A DNA stretch of 64,000 bases from Bacteroidales bacterium (GTDB lineage: Bacteria; Bacteroidota; Bacteroidia; Bacteroidales; Muribaculaceae): contig CAJTEX010000013.1 in the NCBI GenBank assembly GCA_910575615.1, positions 34,590-98,589 of the forward strand, given 5' to 3'. Shown here in pieces: positions 17,819 through 26,837 of this stretch. The notes under the pieces are model-generated. The model was not told the DNA's origin and did not search any database. It saw nothing but the letters and a program-made list of their open reading frames with translations. How positions within the stretch are numbered: the stretch's first letter is position 1; each line of letters opens with the position of its first letter. A program made the translations under genes and the position numbers.

Positions 17819-19390
17819 TCAGAACGGCACCGGGGCGTCTGACGATGTCAGGTCGGCGCTTCCTCCCGAGAATGGGGATGGGCCACCACCGTTGATGGGG
17901 TCGTCGTCAGAACCGTCCTGGTTCATGCGTGACGATACCACGGCCTGTGTGGTGTGGAAGTCCTCGTCCCAGTTCTGGAACCTGGCGTAGTGGCTCACGA
18001 AACGCATCTTGACATCGTCTACTTTACCCGAACGGTGCTTGGCCACGATGAACAGCGCGAGCCCACGGATGTCGTTGCCCTCCGCGTCCTCGCCGCTGTG
18101 GAGATAGTATTCCGGACGGTGGATGAAACATACGATGTCGGCGTCCTGCTCGATGGCTCCCGACTCACGGAGGTCGCTCAGCTGGGGTCGCTTGGAATTG
18201 CTGTCGGTGCCTCGGCTTTCCACCGATCGGTTGAGCTGCGACAGGGCGATGATAGGTATGTTCAGCTCCTTGGCGAGTTGCTTGAGGTTTCGTGAAATCA
18301 TCGAGACCTCCTGCTCGCGGGAGCCGAATTTCATTCCTGAGGCGTTCATCAGCTGCAGGTAGTCGATGATGAGAATCTTGACCCCATGCTCGCGCACGAG
18401 TCGGCGGGCCTTGGTGCGCAGCTCGAAAATCGACAGTGAGGGGGTGTCGTCGATAAACAGCGGCGCGTTGTAGAGCGGTTTCACCCCGGCCATGAGCTTG
18501 TCCCAGTCGTTGGGCAGCAGCCGTCCGCTCTTGATTTTCTCACCTTCAACCTCGCAAGCGTTTGAAATGAGACGGTTGACGAGCTGCAGGTTGCTCATTT
18601 CAAGGGAGAATATGGCGGTGGGGATATTGAGGTTGACAGCCATGTTCTTGGCCATGGAGAGGACGAAGGCCGTCTTTCCCATCGCCGGACGTGCCGCGAT
18701 GATGATGAGGTCGGAGTTCTGCCATCCGGAGGTGAGTTTGTCAAGTTCGCGGAATCCGGTCTCAAGCCCCGACAGTCCCGACTCACGGTTCGCGGCGGCC
18801 TCGATTTGTTCCAGGGCCTGCTTTATGACCGGGTCTATCTGGGTGACATCCTTCTTCACGTTGCGCTGCGAGATCTCAAAGAGCCGTCCCTCCGCTTCCT
18901 GGAGGAGGTCGTCGACATCGTTTGCCTCGTCAAACGCCTTCTCCTCGATTTGGGCCGAGAAGTTGATAAGCTCTCGGGCGAGGTATTTCTGGGCGACGAT
19001 GCGGGCGTGGAACTCCACATGGGCTCCAGAGGCCACGCGCGCCGTCAGCTCGGATATGGCCGCGGGGCCTCCGACGGTCTTCAGCTCCCCGTTGGCCCTC
19101 AGGCGCTGGGTGACGGTCAGCATGTCGATAGACTGCTGGGATGCGCCGAGCTGCTGTATGGCTTCGTAGATTTTCTGGTGGCCCGGGTCGTAGAAACATT
19201 CCGGCTTGAGGATGTCGCAGACGGTGGTGTAGGCGTCTTTCTCAAGCATCAGCGCGCCGAGGACGGCTTGTTCCACCTCAAGGTCACGCGGGGCTATGCG
19301 CCCCTCCTTCTCAAGGAGCTGCTGCTGTATGCGTTTGGCGTCGGAATAGCTGTTGCGGCGGGTATATTTGGCTTGTTGTTGTTCTGGCAT
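17819..19390 (-). CDS. dnaB: Replicative DNA helicase DnaB
   Basis: 523 residues. The N-terminal DnaB domain begins around residue 35 (PRDLEVEQAVLGALMLEKDAY), followed by a linker helix and the RecA-like motor with Walker A (ARPAMGKTAFVLS), Walker B (ILIIDYLQLM), the Gln/Arg motifs (ALSQLNRSVESR) and FIHRPEYY near the end. Hexameric DnaB unwinds the chromosomal fork with primase DnaG. This is the host enzyme; a divergent phage DnaB-like helicase is at 58511. It starts 28 bases after the ypfJ-like peptidase gene, probably one transcript. Confidence 0.96.
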   Translation of the reverse strand: MPEQQQAKYTRRNSYSDAKRIQQQLLEKEGRIAPRDLEVEQAVLGALMLEKDAYTTVCDILKPECFYDPGHQKIYEAIQQLGASQQSIDMLTVTQRLRANGELKTVGGPAAISELTARVASGAHVEFHARIVAQKYLARELINFSAQIEEKAFDEANDVDDLLQEAEGRLFEISQRNVKKDVTQIDPVIKQALEQIEAAANRESGLSGLETGFRELDKLTSGWQNSDLIIIAARPAMGKTAFVLSMAKNMAVNLNIPTAIFSLEMSNLQLVNRLISNACEVEGEKIKSGRLLPNDWDKLMAGVKPLYNAPLFIDDTPSLSIFELRTKARRLVREHGVKILIIDYLQLMNASGMKFGSREQEVSMISRNLKQLAKELNIPIIALSQLNRSVESRGTDSNSKRPQLSDLRESGAIEQDADIVCFIHRPEYYLHSGEDAEGNDIRGLALFIVAKHRSGKVDDVKMRFVSHYARFQNWDEDFHTTQAVVSSRMNQDGSDDDPINGGGPSPFSGGSADLTSSDAPVPF

Positions 19391-19418
19391 AATGATTGGT
19401 CTTTGACTGGAATGGGTT

Positions 19419-20288
19419 TCAGAGGCTTTCGTAGGGGATGGAGAATGTGTCGCCTTGCAGCGGGTCGCCGGTCTGTAGCCCTTTGCTCAGCCACGCCACG
19501 CGCTGTGACGAGCGTCCGTGGTTGAATGAGTCGGGAATCTCGCGCCCGGTGGCTTTCTTCTGGAGATAGTCATCCCCGATTTTGGATGCGGCCTCGATTG
19601 CGTTCTCGACATCCCCCGGCTCGAGTGAGCCAAACATCTTGTTGTCAAGATTGGCCCATACCCCGGCGTAATAGTCGGCCTGCAGCTCAAGGCGCACGCT
19701 CATGCGGTTGGACTCCTTTTCCGACATGCGGCTCATAGCCTCATGAGCGTCGTCAAGGGTTCCAAGCAGGTGCTGCACATGGTGTCCCACCTCGTGTGCT
19801 ATGACGTAGGCGTATGCGAAATCCCCGCTCGCGCCTATCGACGACTGCATCTGTTTGAAAAAGTCAAGGTCGATGTATACGGTCTCGTCGGCCGAGCAGT
19901 AGAACGGCCCGACCTGGGAGGTGGCGTTGCCGCATCCCGATTGCACAGCTCCTGTGAACATCACAAGTTTGGGACACCGGTATTCACCCCAGCCCTGGCG
20001 GCGGAACTCCGAGGTCCAGACATCCTCTGTACCGGCCAGCACTTTGGCTGTCAGGTCGGCGAGCCTTTCATCCTCTGCGTCGGGCTGGTAGGCGGCCTGG
20101 GTGGTCTGGCTGCCGGCCCCCTGGCTGATGACATTGCCAATCACATCGCCTATGTCGCCACCGCTCAGGAGGGTGATGATTCCGGCGATGATTACCCCCA
20201 CGATTCCTCCGCCGATACCAACGGCGCGTCCGGATAATCCCCTGCGGTCTGAAATGTTGTCGCTCTTGCGTCGTCCGTCAAGTCTCAT
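19419..20288 (-). CDS. YpfJ-family neutral zinc metallopeptidase-like protein
   Basis: 289 residues. A short basic N-terminus (MRLDGRRKSDNISDRRG) is followed by a Gly/Ile-rich membrane segment (IGGGIVGVIIAGIITLLSGG), a linker and the conserved domain with CPKLVMFTGAVQSGCG, FYCSADETVYID and the zinc motif AHEVGHHVQ. ELQADYYAGVW supplies the third ligand in this family. It is anchored in the inner membrane with the domain outside. Substrates are unknown. It is upstream of dnaB in the same direction; the functional link is not obvious. Confidence 0.9.
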   Translation of the reverse strand: MRLDGRRKSDNISDRRGLSGRAVGIGGGIVGVIIAGIITLLSGGDIGDVIGNVISQGAGSQTTQAAYQPDAEDERLADLTAKVLAGTEDVWTSEFRRQGWGEYRCPKLVMFTGAVQSGCGNATSQVGPFYCSADETVYIDLDFFKQMQSSIGASGDFAYAYVIAHEVGHHVQHLLGTLDDAHEAMSRMSEKESNRMSVRLELQADYYAGVWANLDNKMFGSLEPGDVENAIEAASKIGDDYLQKKATGREIPDSFNHGRSSQRVAWLSKGLQTGDPLQGDTFSIPYESL

Positions 20289-20326
20289 AGCTGCTGTGGA
20301 TGTCGTATTACAGATTATTAGCAGAC

Positions 20327-20334
20327 AAAGTTAC
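20327..20334 (-). promoter_or_regulatory. Possible -7 box for the ypfJ-dnaB unit
   Basis: TAACTTTG on the minus strand, 39 bases before the peptidase start. No good -33 element at the usual distance. A weaker box, TAACTTCG at 20356-20363 on the plus strand, could serve nadE. Confidence 0.35.
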
Positions 20335-20421
20335 ATAAATTCAGACAAAAATCCGTAACTTCGTCCTCTAAATATATAAACGGTTTTTCAACACGAAATT
20401 TCTTACAACAAGATAAAAAAT

Positions 20422-22506
20422 ATGCGCAACGGCTTTTTCAGAGTGGCGGCATGCGTCCCCCCCGTCAGGGTGGCGGATATGAGGGCCAACACCGACGCTA
20501 TGATAGACATGCTCCGTCAGCTTGACCACAAAGGGGTTGAGCTCGCGGTGTTTCCCGAGTTGTGTGTGACAGGTTACACCTGTGGCGACCTTTTCCATGA
20601 CGATATGCTGCTGGAGGCTGCCGGCGACGCCGTAAGGGAGATTGCAGAGGCCACCAAAGGGATGCGGGTCAACGCCGTGATAGGTGCGCCGATGATGTAT
20701 GACAACCGGTTGTACAACTGCGCGATTGTGGTAGGGCAGGGGATGACCAAGCTGACCGTCCCGAAAACCTACCTGCCCAACTACAACGAGTTTTATGAAC
20801 GGAGGCTGTGGTCATCCGCCCCACGGGTGCCTGAGTCAGACGAGTCACAGATGCCGGTCTCGGCCAACAAGCTGTTTCAGGTGAATGGCGTGAAGGTGGG
20901 GATTGAAATCTGTGAGGACTTGTGGGTCCCGGTGCCACCGTCATGCCATGCCGCCCTTGCCGGCGCCAAGGTGATTGTCAATCTTTCGGCGTCGCCCGAC
21001 ATCATAGGCAAGTATGGCTACCTGCGTGACCTGGTGGCCCAGCAGTCGGCGCGGTGTGTGTGTGGCTATGTCTACGCCTCGGCCGGGTTCGGAGAGTCGT
21101 CGACCGACCTTGTCTTCGACGGCAAGGGGATAATAGCCGAGAATGGCAAAATCCTGGCCTCCACTCCCCGTTGGCAGGACTCGCCGCAGATGGTCGTCCG
21201 CGACATAGACATCGATATGATAACCCGCGACCGACTCCATATCGGGACATTCGCCGAGTGTGGAGACCGTGAGAACGCGGGGCTGGCATATCCCGTAGTG
21301 CAGCAAATCAACCTCAATCTGAGTGAGCTCCTTGATCCTGAGAGCAATGAGTCACTGCGGGAGAAGCTTGACAAGATAATGGGTAATGACACCGACTCCT
21401 CAGAGGAGGATGATGCTCCGGGCCTGTTGCGCACAATTGATCCCCATCCGTTCGTGCCATGGGACGACAACGAAATCGACCGTCGTTGCGACGAGATTGT
21501 CAACATCCAGGTGGCCGGGCTGGCGCAGCGTCTGCGTGCCACAGGCTGCAAATGCCTGGTGGTAGGGATTTCAGGCGGACTCGACTCCACGCTTGCCTTG
21601 CTTGTCGCGACCCGTGCTTTTGACCGTCTGAAGCTCGACCGAAAAGGAATAATAGGCATAACAATGCCTGGATTCGGCACCACGGGCCGCACCCACTCCA
21701 ACGCGCTGACCTTGATGGACGCTCTCGGGGTGACTTTCCGTGAGATTCCTATCGGGCCGTCAGTGGAGCTGCATTTCCGTGACATCGGCCATGACCCGGA
21801 AGTGAGGGATGTCACATACGAGAACTGCCAGGCCCGCGAGCGCACGCAGATACTTATGGATGTGGCCAACCAGGAGGGCGGGATGGTGCTTGGCACCGGC
21901 GACCTCTCTGAGCTTGCCCTGGGATGGGCCACCTACAATGGCGACCAGATGTCGATGTACGGTGTCAATGCCTCTGTGCCAAAGACGCTCGTGAAATATC
22001 TTGTCAGGTGGTTTGCCCTCAGGTCGGAGAATCCCGATATGGCGGAGGCGCTTGTCGACATCATCGACACACCGGTGTCGCCCGAGTTGCTGCCGCCTGA
22101 CGAATCCGGCGAAATCGCCCAGAAGACCGAAGACCTTGTGGGTCCATATGAGCTTCACGATTTCTTCCTGTTTCATATGCTGCGTTACGGATTTTCGCCC
22201 GCGAGGATTTTCTACCTTGCCTGCCAGGCATTCTGGGTTCAGCACCGCCGTAAGGTTTACCAAGGGAAAGGCGGAATGGAAGTGGGCCGTTACGAGCCGC
22301 GAGAGATATTGAAGTGGATGAGAACATTTTACCGCCGTTTCTTCAGCCAGCAGTTCAAGCGCTCATGCATGCCCGACGGCCCGAAGGTCGGCTCGGTCTG
22401 CCTGTCGCCCCGTGGCGACTGGCGTATGCCATCTGATGCCTCTGCCGCTGTATGGCTCGCCGCGGTCGACCGTCTGGCCGCCTCCATGTCGGCCGATGAG
22501 GAATGA
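20422..22506 (+). CDS. nadE: Glutamine-dependent NAD+ synthetase
   Basis: 694 residues, the length of the two-domain enzyme. The N-terminal nitrilase-like glutaminase has the Glu-Lys-Cys triad context (FPELCVTGY, VPKTYLPNYNEFYE, GIEICEDLW). The C-terminal synthetase has the pyrophosphatase loop ISGGLDSTLALL and the later GTGDLSELALGW and YGVNASVPKTLV. It hydrolyses glutamine and channels ammonia to convert NaAD to NAD+ with ATP. It is a single-gene unit closed by a strong terminator. Confidence 0.97.
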   Translation: MRNGFFRVAACVPPVRVADMRANTDAMIDMLRQLDHKGVELAVFPELCVTGYTCGDLFHDDMLLEAAGDAVREIAEATKGMRVNAVIGAPMMYDNRLYNCAIVVGQGMTKLTVPKTYLPNYNEFYERRLWSSAPRVPESDESQMPVSANKLFQVNGVKVGIEICEDLWVPVPPSCHAALAGAKVIVNLSASPDIIGKYGYLRDLVAQQSARCVCGYVYASAGFGESSTDLVFDGKGIIAENGKILASTPRWQDSPQMVVRDIDIDMITRDRLHIGTFAECGDRENAGLAYPVVQQINLNLSELLDPESNESLREKLDKIMGNDTDSSEEDDAPGLLRTIDPHPFVPWDDNEIDRRCDEIVNIQVAGLAQRLRATGCKCLVVGISGGLDSTLALLVATRAFDRLKLDRKGIIGITMPGFGTTGRTHSNALTLMDALGVTFREIPIGPSVELHFRDIGHDPEVRDVTYENCQARERTQILMDVANQEGGMVLGTGDLSELALGWATYNGDQMSMYGVNASVPKTLVKYLVRWFALRSENPDMAEALVDIIDTPVSPELLPPDESGEIAQKTEDLVGPYELHDFFLFHMLRYGFSPARIFYLACQAFWVQHRRKVYQGKGGMEVGRYEPREILKWMRTFYRRFFSQQFKRSCMPDGPKVGSVCLSPRGDWRMPSDASAAVWLAAVDRLAASMSADEE

Positions 22507-22527
22507 GCTGCCGGCAAATACAAGCTA

Positions 22528-22575
22528 CCGACAAAAAAACGGAGCTTCCGGCCGGAAGCTCCGTTTTTTTGTCGG
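22528..22575. terminator. Bidirectional terminator between nadE and the M13 peptidase gene
   Basis: A perfect 48-base palindrome centred at 22551/22552. The GC core CGGAGCTTCCGG is flanked by seven A on the left and seven T on the right, so it can end transcription in both directions for the convergent genes. Confidence 0.9.
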
Positions 22576-22591
22576 TTATCTCATGGAATCA

Positions 22592-24631
22592 TCACCAGAT
22601 GACAATCTGCTCCTCGGGTGAGAGGTAGAGCTTGTCGCCGGGCTTGATGCCGAAGGCTTTCAGGAAGGGGGTGATGTTGCGGAGGGTCACATTGACGCGG
22701 TTTTCAGCGAGAGAGTGAACGTCGCCGATGGTCAGGTTGCGCTTTTCAGCGTCGCGGCAGTTGGATGCCCAGATGTTGGCGTAGTTGAGGTAGAATGCCT
22801 GCTCGGGGGTGAATCCGTCGATGAGGGCTTCCTCAGAGTTGATGTCCACTCCCTTGGCTTTCTGGGCGTCGAGGAATGCGGTGTGGCTCACGCGCAGACC
22901 GCCCTGGTCGCCGATGTTCTCGCCCAGGGTGTATGATCCGTTGGCCATCAGGCCGGGGAGAATCTCAATTTTGTCGAACTGGTCGGCCAGGCCCTTTGTG
23001 AGGGTGGCGAAAGCCTGGGCGTCCTCGGAAGTCCACCAGTTGGTCATATTGCCTTTAGCGTCGAAATTGCTGCCCTGGTCGTCAAAGCCGTGGCTCATCT
23101 CATGGCCGATAACCACACCGATACCGCCGTAGTTCTCGGCATCAGATGCTTCGGGGTTGAAGAAAGGAGCCTGGAGGATGGCTGCGGGGAACACGATTTC
23201 ATTCGCCATGGGGTTGTAGTAGGCGTTGACGGTCTGGGGTGTCATGCCCCATTCGGTCTTGTCGACAGGCTTGCCCCATTTCTCATACTCCTTCTTCTGG
23301 TGCCACATCGAAGCGTTGTGGATGTTCTGGTAGTAAGAGAGGGCCGGGTCGATTTCAAGCTCGGAATAATCTTTCCACTTGTCGGGATAACCGATTTTCA
23401 CGGTGAAGCCGAGCAGTTTCTCGATGGCTTTGAGCTTGGTCTCGTCGCTCATCCAGGGGAGGTTGATGATGTGCTTGCCGAGGGCCTTGCGGAGGTTGCC
23501 CACAAGCTCGAGCATCTTCTCTTTGGAGCTTTCGGGGAAGAATTCCTCCACATAGAGCTGTCCGATGGCCTCGCCCATGTAGCCGTCGGCTGTGCTGAGG
23601 GCGCGTTTCCAGCGGGGACGCATCTGTTTTACTCCGCTCATTACCTTGCTGAACTCAAATGAGGTCTCGGTGAATTTGTCGCTGAGGTAGGGGGCAGCCT
23701 GAGCTACATATTTCCAGAGGTAATAGTCTTTCTTCTCACGGTCGGAAAGCGAGGCCATCAGGTTGTCGGCCTGCTTGACAGTGTTGATTTCAGTGACGAT
23801 CACCTGCTCGGGGGTGGCGATGCCCATTGTCTCGATGAAGAAGCGGTCCCAGTTGATGTGGGGATACATCTCCTTGAGCTGCTCGATTGAGCGGGGGTTG
23901 TACATGGCGGGTATGTTGCGGCTCTCCTCGCGGGTCCATGTCGAGTCGGCAAGCGCGGTCTCGATTTTCAACACATTCTTCATGATGCGGTCTGCGTCTT
24001 TCTTGGAGTAGCCGGCATTGCGCATCTGGCTGACAATGAGTTTTTTGTATGCTTCGCGGATTTTGGTGTTCTCCTTGTCGTTGAGCAGGTAGTAGTCGCG
24101 GTCGCCCAGTCCGAGGCTTCCCCCGGAGACATACATGGCGTAGACGTTAGAGTCGGCGAGGTCTTCCATGGGGCCGGCTCCGAAGAAGGGGGAGGAGTAA
24201 TTGCCGTGCATCCAGAGGAAGAGGTCTTCCATGCCCTCTGCCGGGGTGTTCTCGATTTTCTTCAGGTCAGCAAGGATGGGGGTGGCGCCTTCATTGTTGC
24301 GGCGCACCGAGTCCATGCCCTGTGAGTAGAGGGTCCAGACCTTGAACGCGTTGGTGCCCTTTTCAGGATTGGAGGCTCCGAGGTTCATCACGATATCCTT
24401 GACATTCTCCTCGGCCTTGTCATTCAGGACGTTGAACATGCCATAGCGGGCATATTCGTCAGTCAGCGGATGAGCCTTCATCCATCCGTTGTTGACATAG
24501 CGGTAGAAGTCTTCGCCCGGGGTGTAGGTCGAATCGATGAGCGTCTTGTCGACGCTGCCGAGATGCTCGGCTCCTGCAGCCATTGCTCCTGTCAGGAACA
24601 GGGCGGCGAGGGACAGTTTCATCATGTTCAT
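22592..24631 (-). CDS. M13 family zinc metallopeptidase (PepO/neprilysin-like)
   Basis: 679 residues with a signal peptide (MKLSLAALFLTGAMAAGAEH after two extra residues). The N-terminal M13 helical domain follows (PGEDFYRYVNNGW). The catalytic domain has NAYYNPMANEIVFPAAIL, the zinc motif VIGHEMSHGFD, and GENIGDQGGL with the third ligand Glu. These are periplasmic or surface oligopeptidases. It starts 44 bases after ychF on the same strand and may be its downstream partner. The ending SPEEQIVIW is shorter than the usual CxVW but similar. Confidence 0.94.
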   Translation of the reverse strand: MNMMKLSLAALFLTGAMAAGAEHLGSVDKTLIDSTYTPGEDFYRYVNNGWMKAHPLTDEYARYGMFNVLNDKAEENVKDIVMNLGASNPEKGTNAFKVWTLYSQGMDSVRRNNEGATPILADLKKIENTPAEGMEDLFLWMHGNYSSPFFGAGPMEDLADSNVYAMYVSGGSLGLGDRDYYLLNDKENTKIREAYKKLIVSQMRNAGYSKKDADRIMKNVLKIETALADSTWTREESRNIPAMYNPRSIEQLKEMYPHINWDRFFIETMGIATPEQVIVTEINTVKQADNLMASLSDREKKDYYLWKYVAQAAPYLSDKFTETSFEFSKVMSGVKQMRPRWKRALSTADGYMGEAIGQLYVEEFFPESSKEKMLELVGNLRKALGKHIINLPWMSDETKLKAIEKLLGFTVKIGYPDKWKDYSELEIDPALSYYQNIHNASMWHQKKEYEKWGKPVDKTEWGMTPQTVNAYYNPMANEIVFPAAILQAPFFNPEASDAENYGGIGVVIGHEMSHGFDDQGSNFDAKGNMTNWWTSEDAQAFATLTKGLADQFDKIEILPGLMANGSYTLGENIGDQGGLRVSHTAFLDAQKAKGVDINSEEALIDGFTPEQAFYLNYANIWASNCRDAEKRNLTIGDVHSLAENRVNVTLRNITPFLKAFGIKPGDKLYLSPEEQIVIW

Positions 24632-24675
24632 ACTATAACTATATTGTTTAGGGATTGATATGTCTCGGTTGGTTG

Positions 24676-25779
24676 TCAGTTGTTGAAGAGGAAGTGCATT
24701 ATGTCGCCGTCTTTGACCACATATTCTTTCCCCTCGACACCCATCTTGCCTGCGTCGCGCACCGCGCTTTCCCCTCCGAGGGCGACGAAGTCTTCATATT
24801 TTATGACCTGGGCGCGGATGAAGCCTTTCTCGAAGTCGGAATGTATGACTCCGGCGCATTTGGGCGCTTTCCAGCCGTCGACGAAGGTCCATGCGCGCAC
24901 CTCGTCGGCTCCGGCGGTGAAGAATGTCTTGAGGTTGAGAAGGGCGTAAGCCGCGCGTATCAGTCGTGACACGCCCGACTCCTCCAGACCTATCTCCTGC
25001 AGGAATTCCTGGCGTTCCTCGAATGTGTCAAGCTCGGCTATCTCGCTCTCGGTCTGGGCGGCCACCACCATGAGGCCTGCTCCCTCCTCCTTGATTGCCT
25101 CGCGGACGGCGTCGACATACTTGTTGCCGTTGACAGCCGAAGCGTCATCCACGTTGCAGACATACAACACTGGCTTGTCGGTCAGCAGGAAGAGCTCTCT
25201 GGCGAATTTGATTTCATCAGGGGTGTCAAGCGTCACGCTGCGGGCGGGTTTGCCCTGGTCAAGGGCTTCCTTGAACTTGCACAACACCTCATATTGCATC
25301 TTGGCGGTCTTGTCTCCCCCGGTCTGGGCCTGTTTCTGAGTCTTGGCGATGCGGCTTTCCACCGTCTCGAGGTCCTTGAGCTGTAGTTCGTAGTCGATGA
25401 TGCCTTTGTCGCGGACAGGGTCTACTGTGCCGTCCACATGGGTGATGTTCTCATCGTCGAAGCATCTAAGCACATGGAGTATGGCGTCGGTCTCGCGGAT
25501 GTTGGCGAGGAACTTGTTGCCCAGTCCCTCCCCTTTGCTCGCTCCTTTCACCAGGCCGGCGATGTCGACAATCTCGACCGTGGCCGGGACGATGCTGCGG
25601 GGATTGCACATCTCGACAAGCTTGTTGAGCCTGTCGTCCGGCACCGTGATCACTCCCACATTGGGCTCGATGGTGCAGAAAGGGAAGTTGGCCGATTGGG
25701 CCTTTGCGTTGGAGAGGCAGTTGAAAAGGGTCGACTTACCCACGTTGGGAAGCCCTACGATTCCACATTGTAGTGACAT
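24676..25779 (-). CDS. ychF: Ribosome-binding ATPase YchF
   Basis: 367 residues. Obg-like P-loop GLPNVGKSTLFNCL at the N-terminus, DIAGLVKGASKGEGLGN as switch II, the ATP-specific NVDD in place of NKxD, a central coiled coil, and a C-terminal TGS domain ending GDIMHFLFN. YchF hydrolyses ATP and binds ribosomes in the cytosol. Length and motifs are standard. Confidence 0.97.
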   Translation of the reverse strand: MSLQCGIVGLPNVGKSTLFNCLSNAKAQSANFPFCTIEPNVGVITVPDDRLNKLVEMCNPRSIVPATVEIVDIAGLVKGASKGEGLGNKFLANIRETDAILHVLRCFDDENITHVDGTVDPVRDKGIIDYELQLKDLETVESRIAKTQKQAQTGGDKTAKMQYEVLCKFKEALDQGKPARSVTLDTPDEIKFARELFLLTDKPVLYVCNVDDASAVNGNKYVDAVREAIKEEGAGLMVVAAQTESEIAELDTFEERQEFLQEIGLEESGVSRLIRAAYALLNLKTFFTAGADEVRAWTFVDGWKAPKCAGVIHSDFEKGFIRAQVIKYEDFVALGGESAVRDAGKMGVEGKEYVVKDGDIMHFLFNN

Positions 25780-25860
25780 GTCTGACTGTTTTATTCTTGT
25801 CGGCCATCCTCCATGGTGATGGCCTGTCTCGTTTTATCAGGTTAAAAATACTTCAAGAGG

Positions 25861-25868
25861 CAAAGTTA
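25861..25868 (-). promoter_or_regulatory. Possible -7 box for ychF
   Basis: TAACTTTG on the minus strand, 81 bases before the ychF start. No convincing -33 element; the spacer is a T/A run. Confidence 0.35.
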
Positions 25869-26051
25869 CTAATTTTTTTTAAATAGGAACCATCCCGGAG
25901 CCTCAAACAGATGGCTCTCTGGTGGGAAATTTGCCGTGTGCAGGCGGTTTTTGCGGCGTATATGGGCCATCAGGTGATTTTTTAGGGTGTGCGGTAAACA
26001 ATTTCGTGGTAGAGCTGCGTTTTAAGATTATATAACATTTATCCAAGTCCT

Positions 26052-26669
26052 ATGAACAAATCTATACTTCCAGTTCTGGCCGCAGGGGCTCTCTTCATGC
26101 TGGTGTCATGTGACTCCAGGCAGAAACTCTCTGAGGATTTGCAGGGTGTGTGGGCCGGAACTCCCGAACAGTTGACCAATTCAGGCGCCGCCCGCGCCAC
26201 TATGGTAAGGATGATGGAATTCACATCCACAGGAAACGCCGGAGAGGGGAATGTCACCCTTACCGCTTATATCACGGTAGAGAACACTATGCCGGCCAAC
26301 GACTCCATTGTGACCCCTCTGACCATCTCCGCGTCTGGCACGGCCACCATAACCGGCCTGTATCAGGCAAAGGATGACGACGACATGCTGCTCAACCTCG
26401 ACGCGTCATCGTTGACGGTGAATGTCGACCCGAAAGGGGTGGAGCTGAGTTATGACGTGCTTTCAGGGCAAAGCGGTTCGCATCTGGCCTCGTTGCGTCC
26501 GGCAGCCGCGATGCTCGCCTCACAGCAGATCGACCACGCCGCCCGCAACGTATTCTTCAACCTGACTGAAATCGAAGACATTAAAATAAACAACAATATG
26601 CTCAAATGTGAGATGGCCCACAAAGACCTCACTTTCAGGCGGCAGCCTGCAGGAGTGGCGGTCGAATGA
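26052..26669 (+). CDS. Lipoprotein of unknown function
   Basis: 205 residues. The N-terminus MNKSILPVLAAGALFMLVSCDS is a lipoprotein signal with Cys20. The body opens with LQGVWAGTPEQL and then alternating beta-strand-like segments (MVRMMEFTSTGNAGEGNVTL, ATITGLYQAKDD), reminiscent of lipocalin-like or META-type calyces in Bacteroidetes, although no motif is diagnostic. It precedes the fumarase gene by 168 bases with a separate promoter, so it is probably its own unit. Confidence 0.8.
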   Translation: MNKSILPVLAAGALFMLVSCDSRQKLSEDLQGVWAGTPEQLTNSGAARATMVRMMEFTSTGNAGEGNVTLTAYITVENTMPANDSIVTPLTISASGTATITGLYQAKDDDDMLLNLDASSLTVNVDPKGVELSYDVLSGQSGSHLASLRPAAAMLASQQIDHAARNVFFNLTEIEDIKINNNMLKCEMAHKDLTFRRQPAGVAVE

Positions 26670-26696
26670 GCCGTGTCGAAATTTGGCACCCTCGGA

Positions 26697-26729
26697 TTGA
26701 GGCTGTTTGGTAAAAATTTTGTAACTTTG
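26697..26729 (+). promoter_or_regulatory. Probable fumarase promoter
   Basis: TAACTTTG at 26722-26729 matches the -7 consensus. The -33 candidate is TTGA at 26697-26700 (21-base spacer), a partial match. The transcript would have a leader of about 100 bases. Confidence 0.5.
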
Positions 26730-26837
26730 CGGTACTCTCCTGGCTGCGTCCAGGGGAGTGCCGCAAACGTGTGCCGGCATATTTCTGACACCGTTTAGAC
26801 AAGCCAACATTTTATTCGACATAAACGCATTCAACCC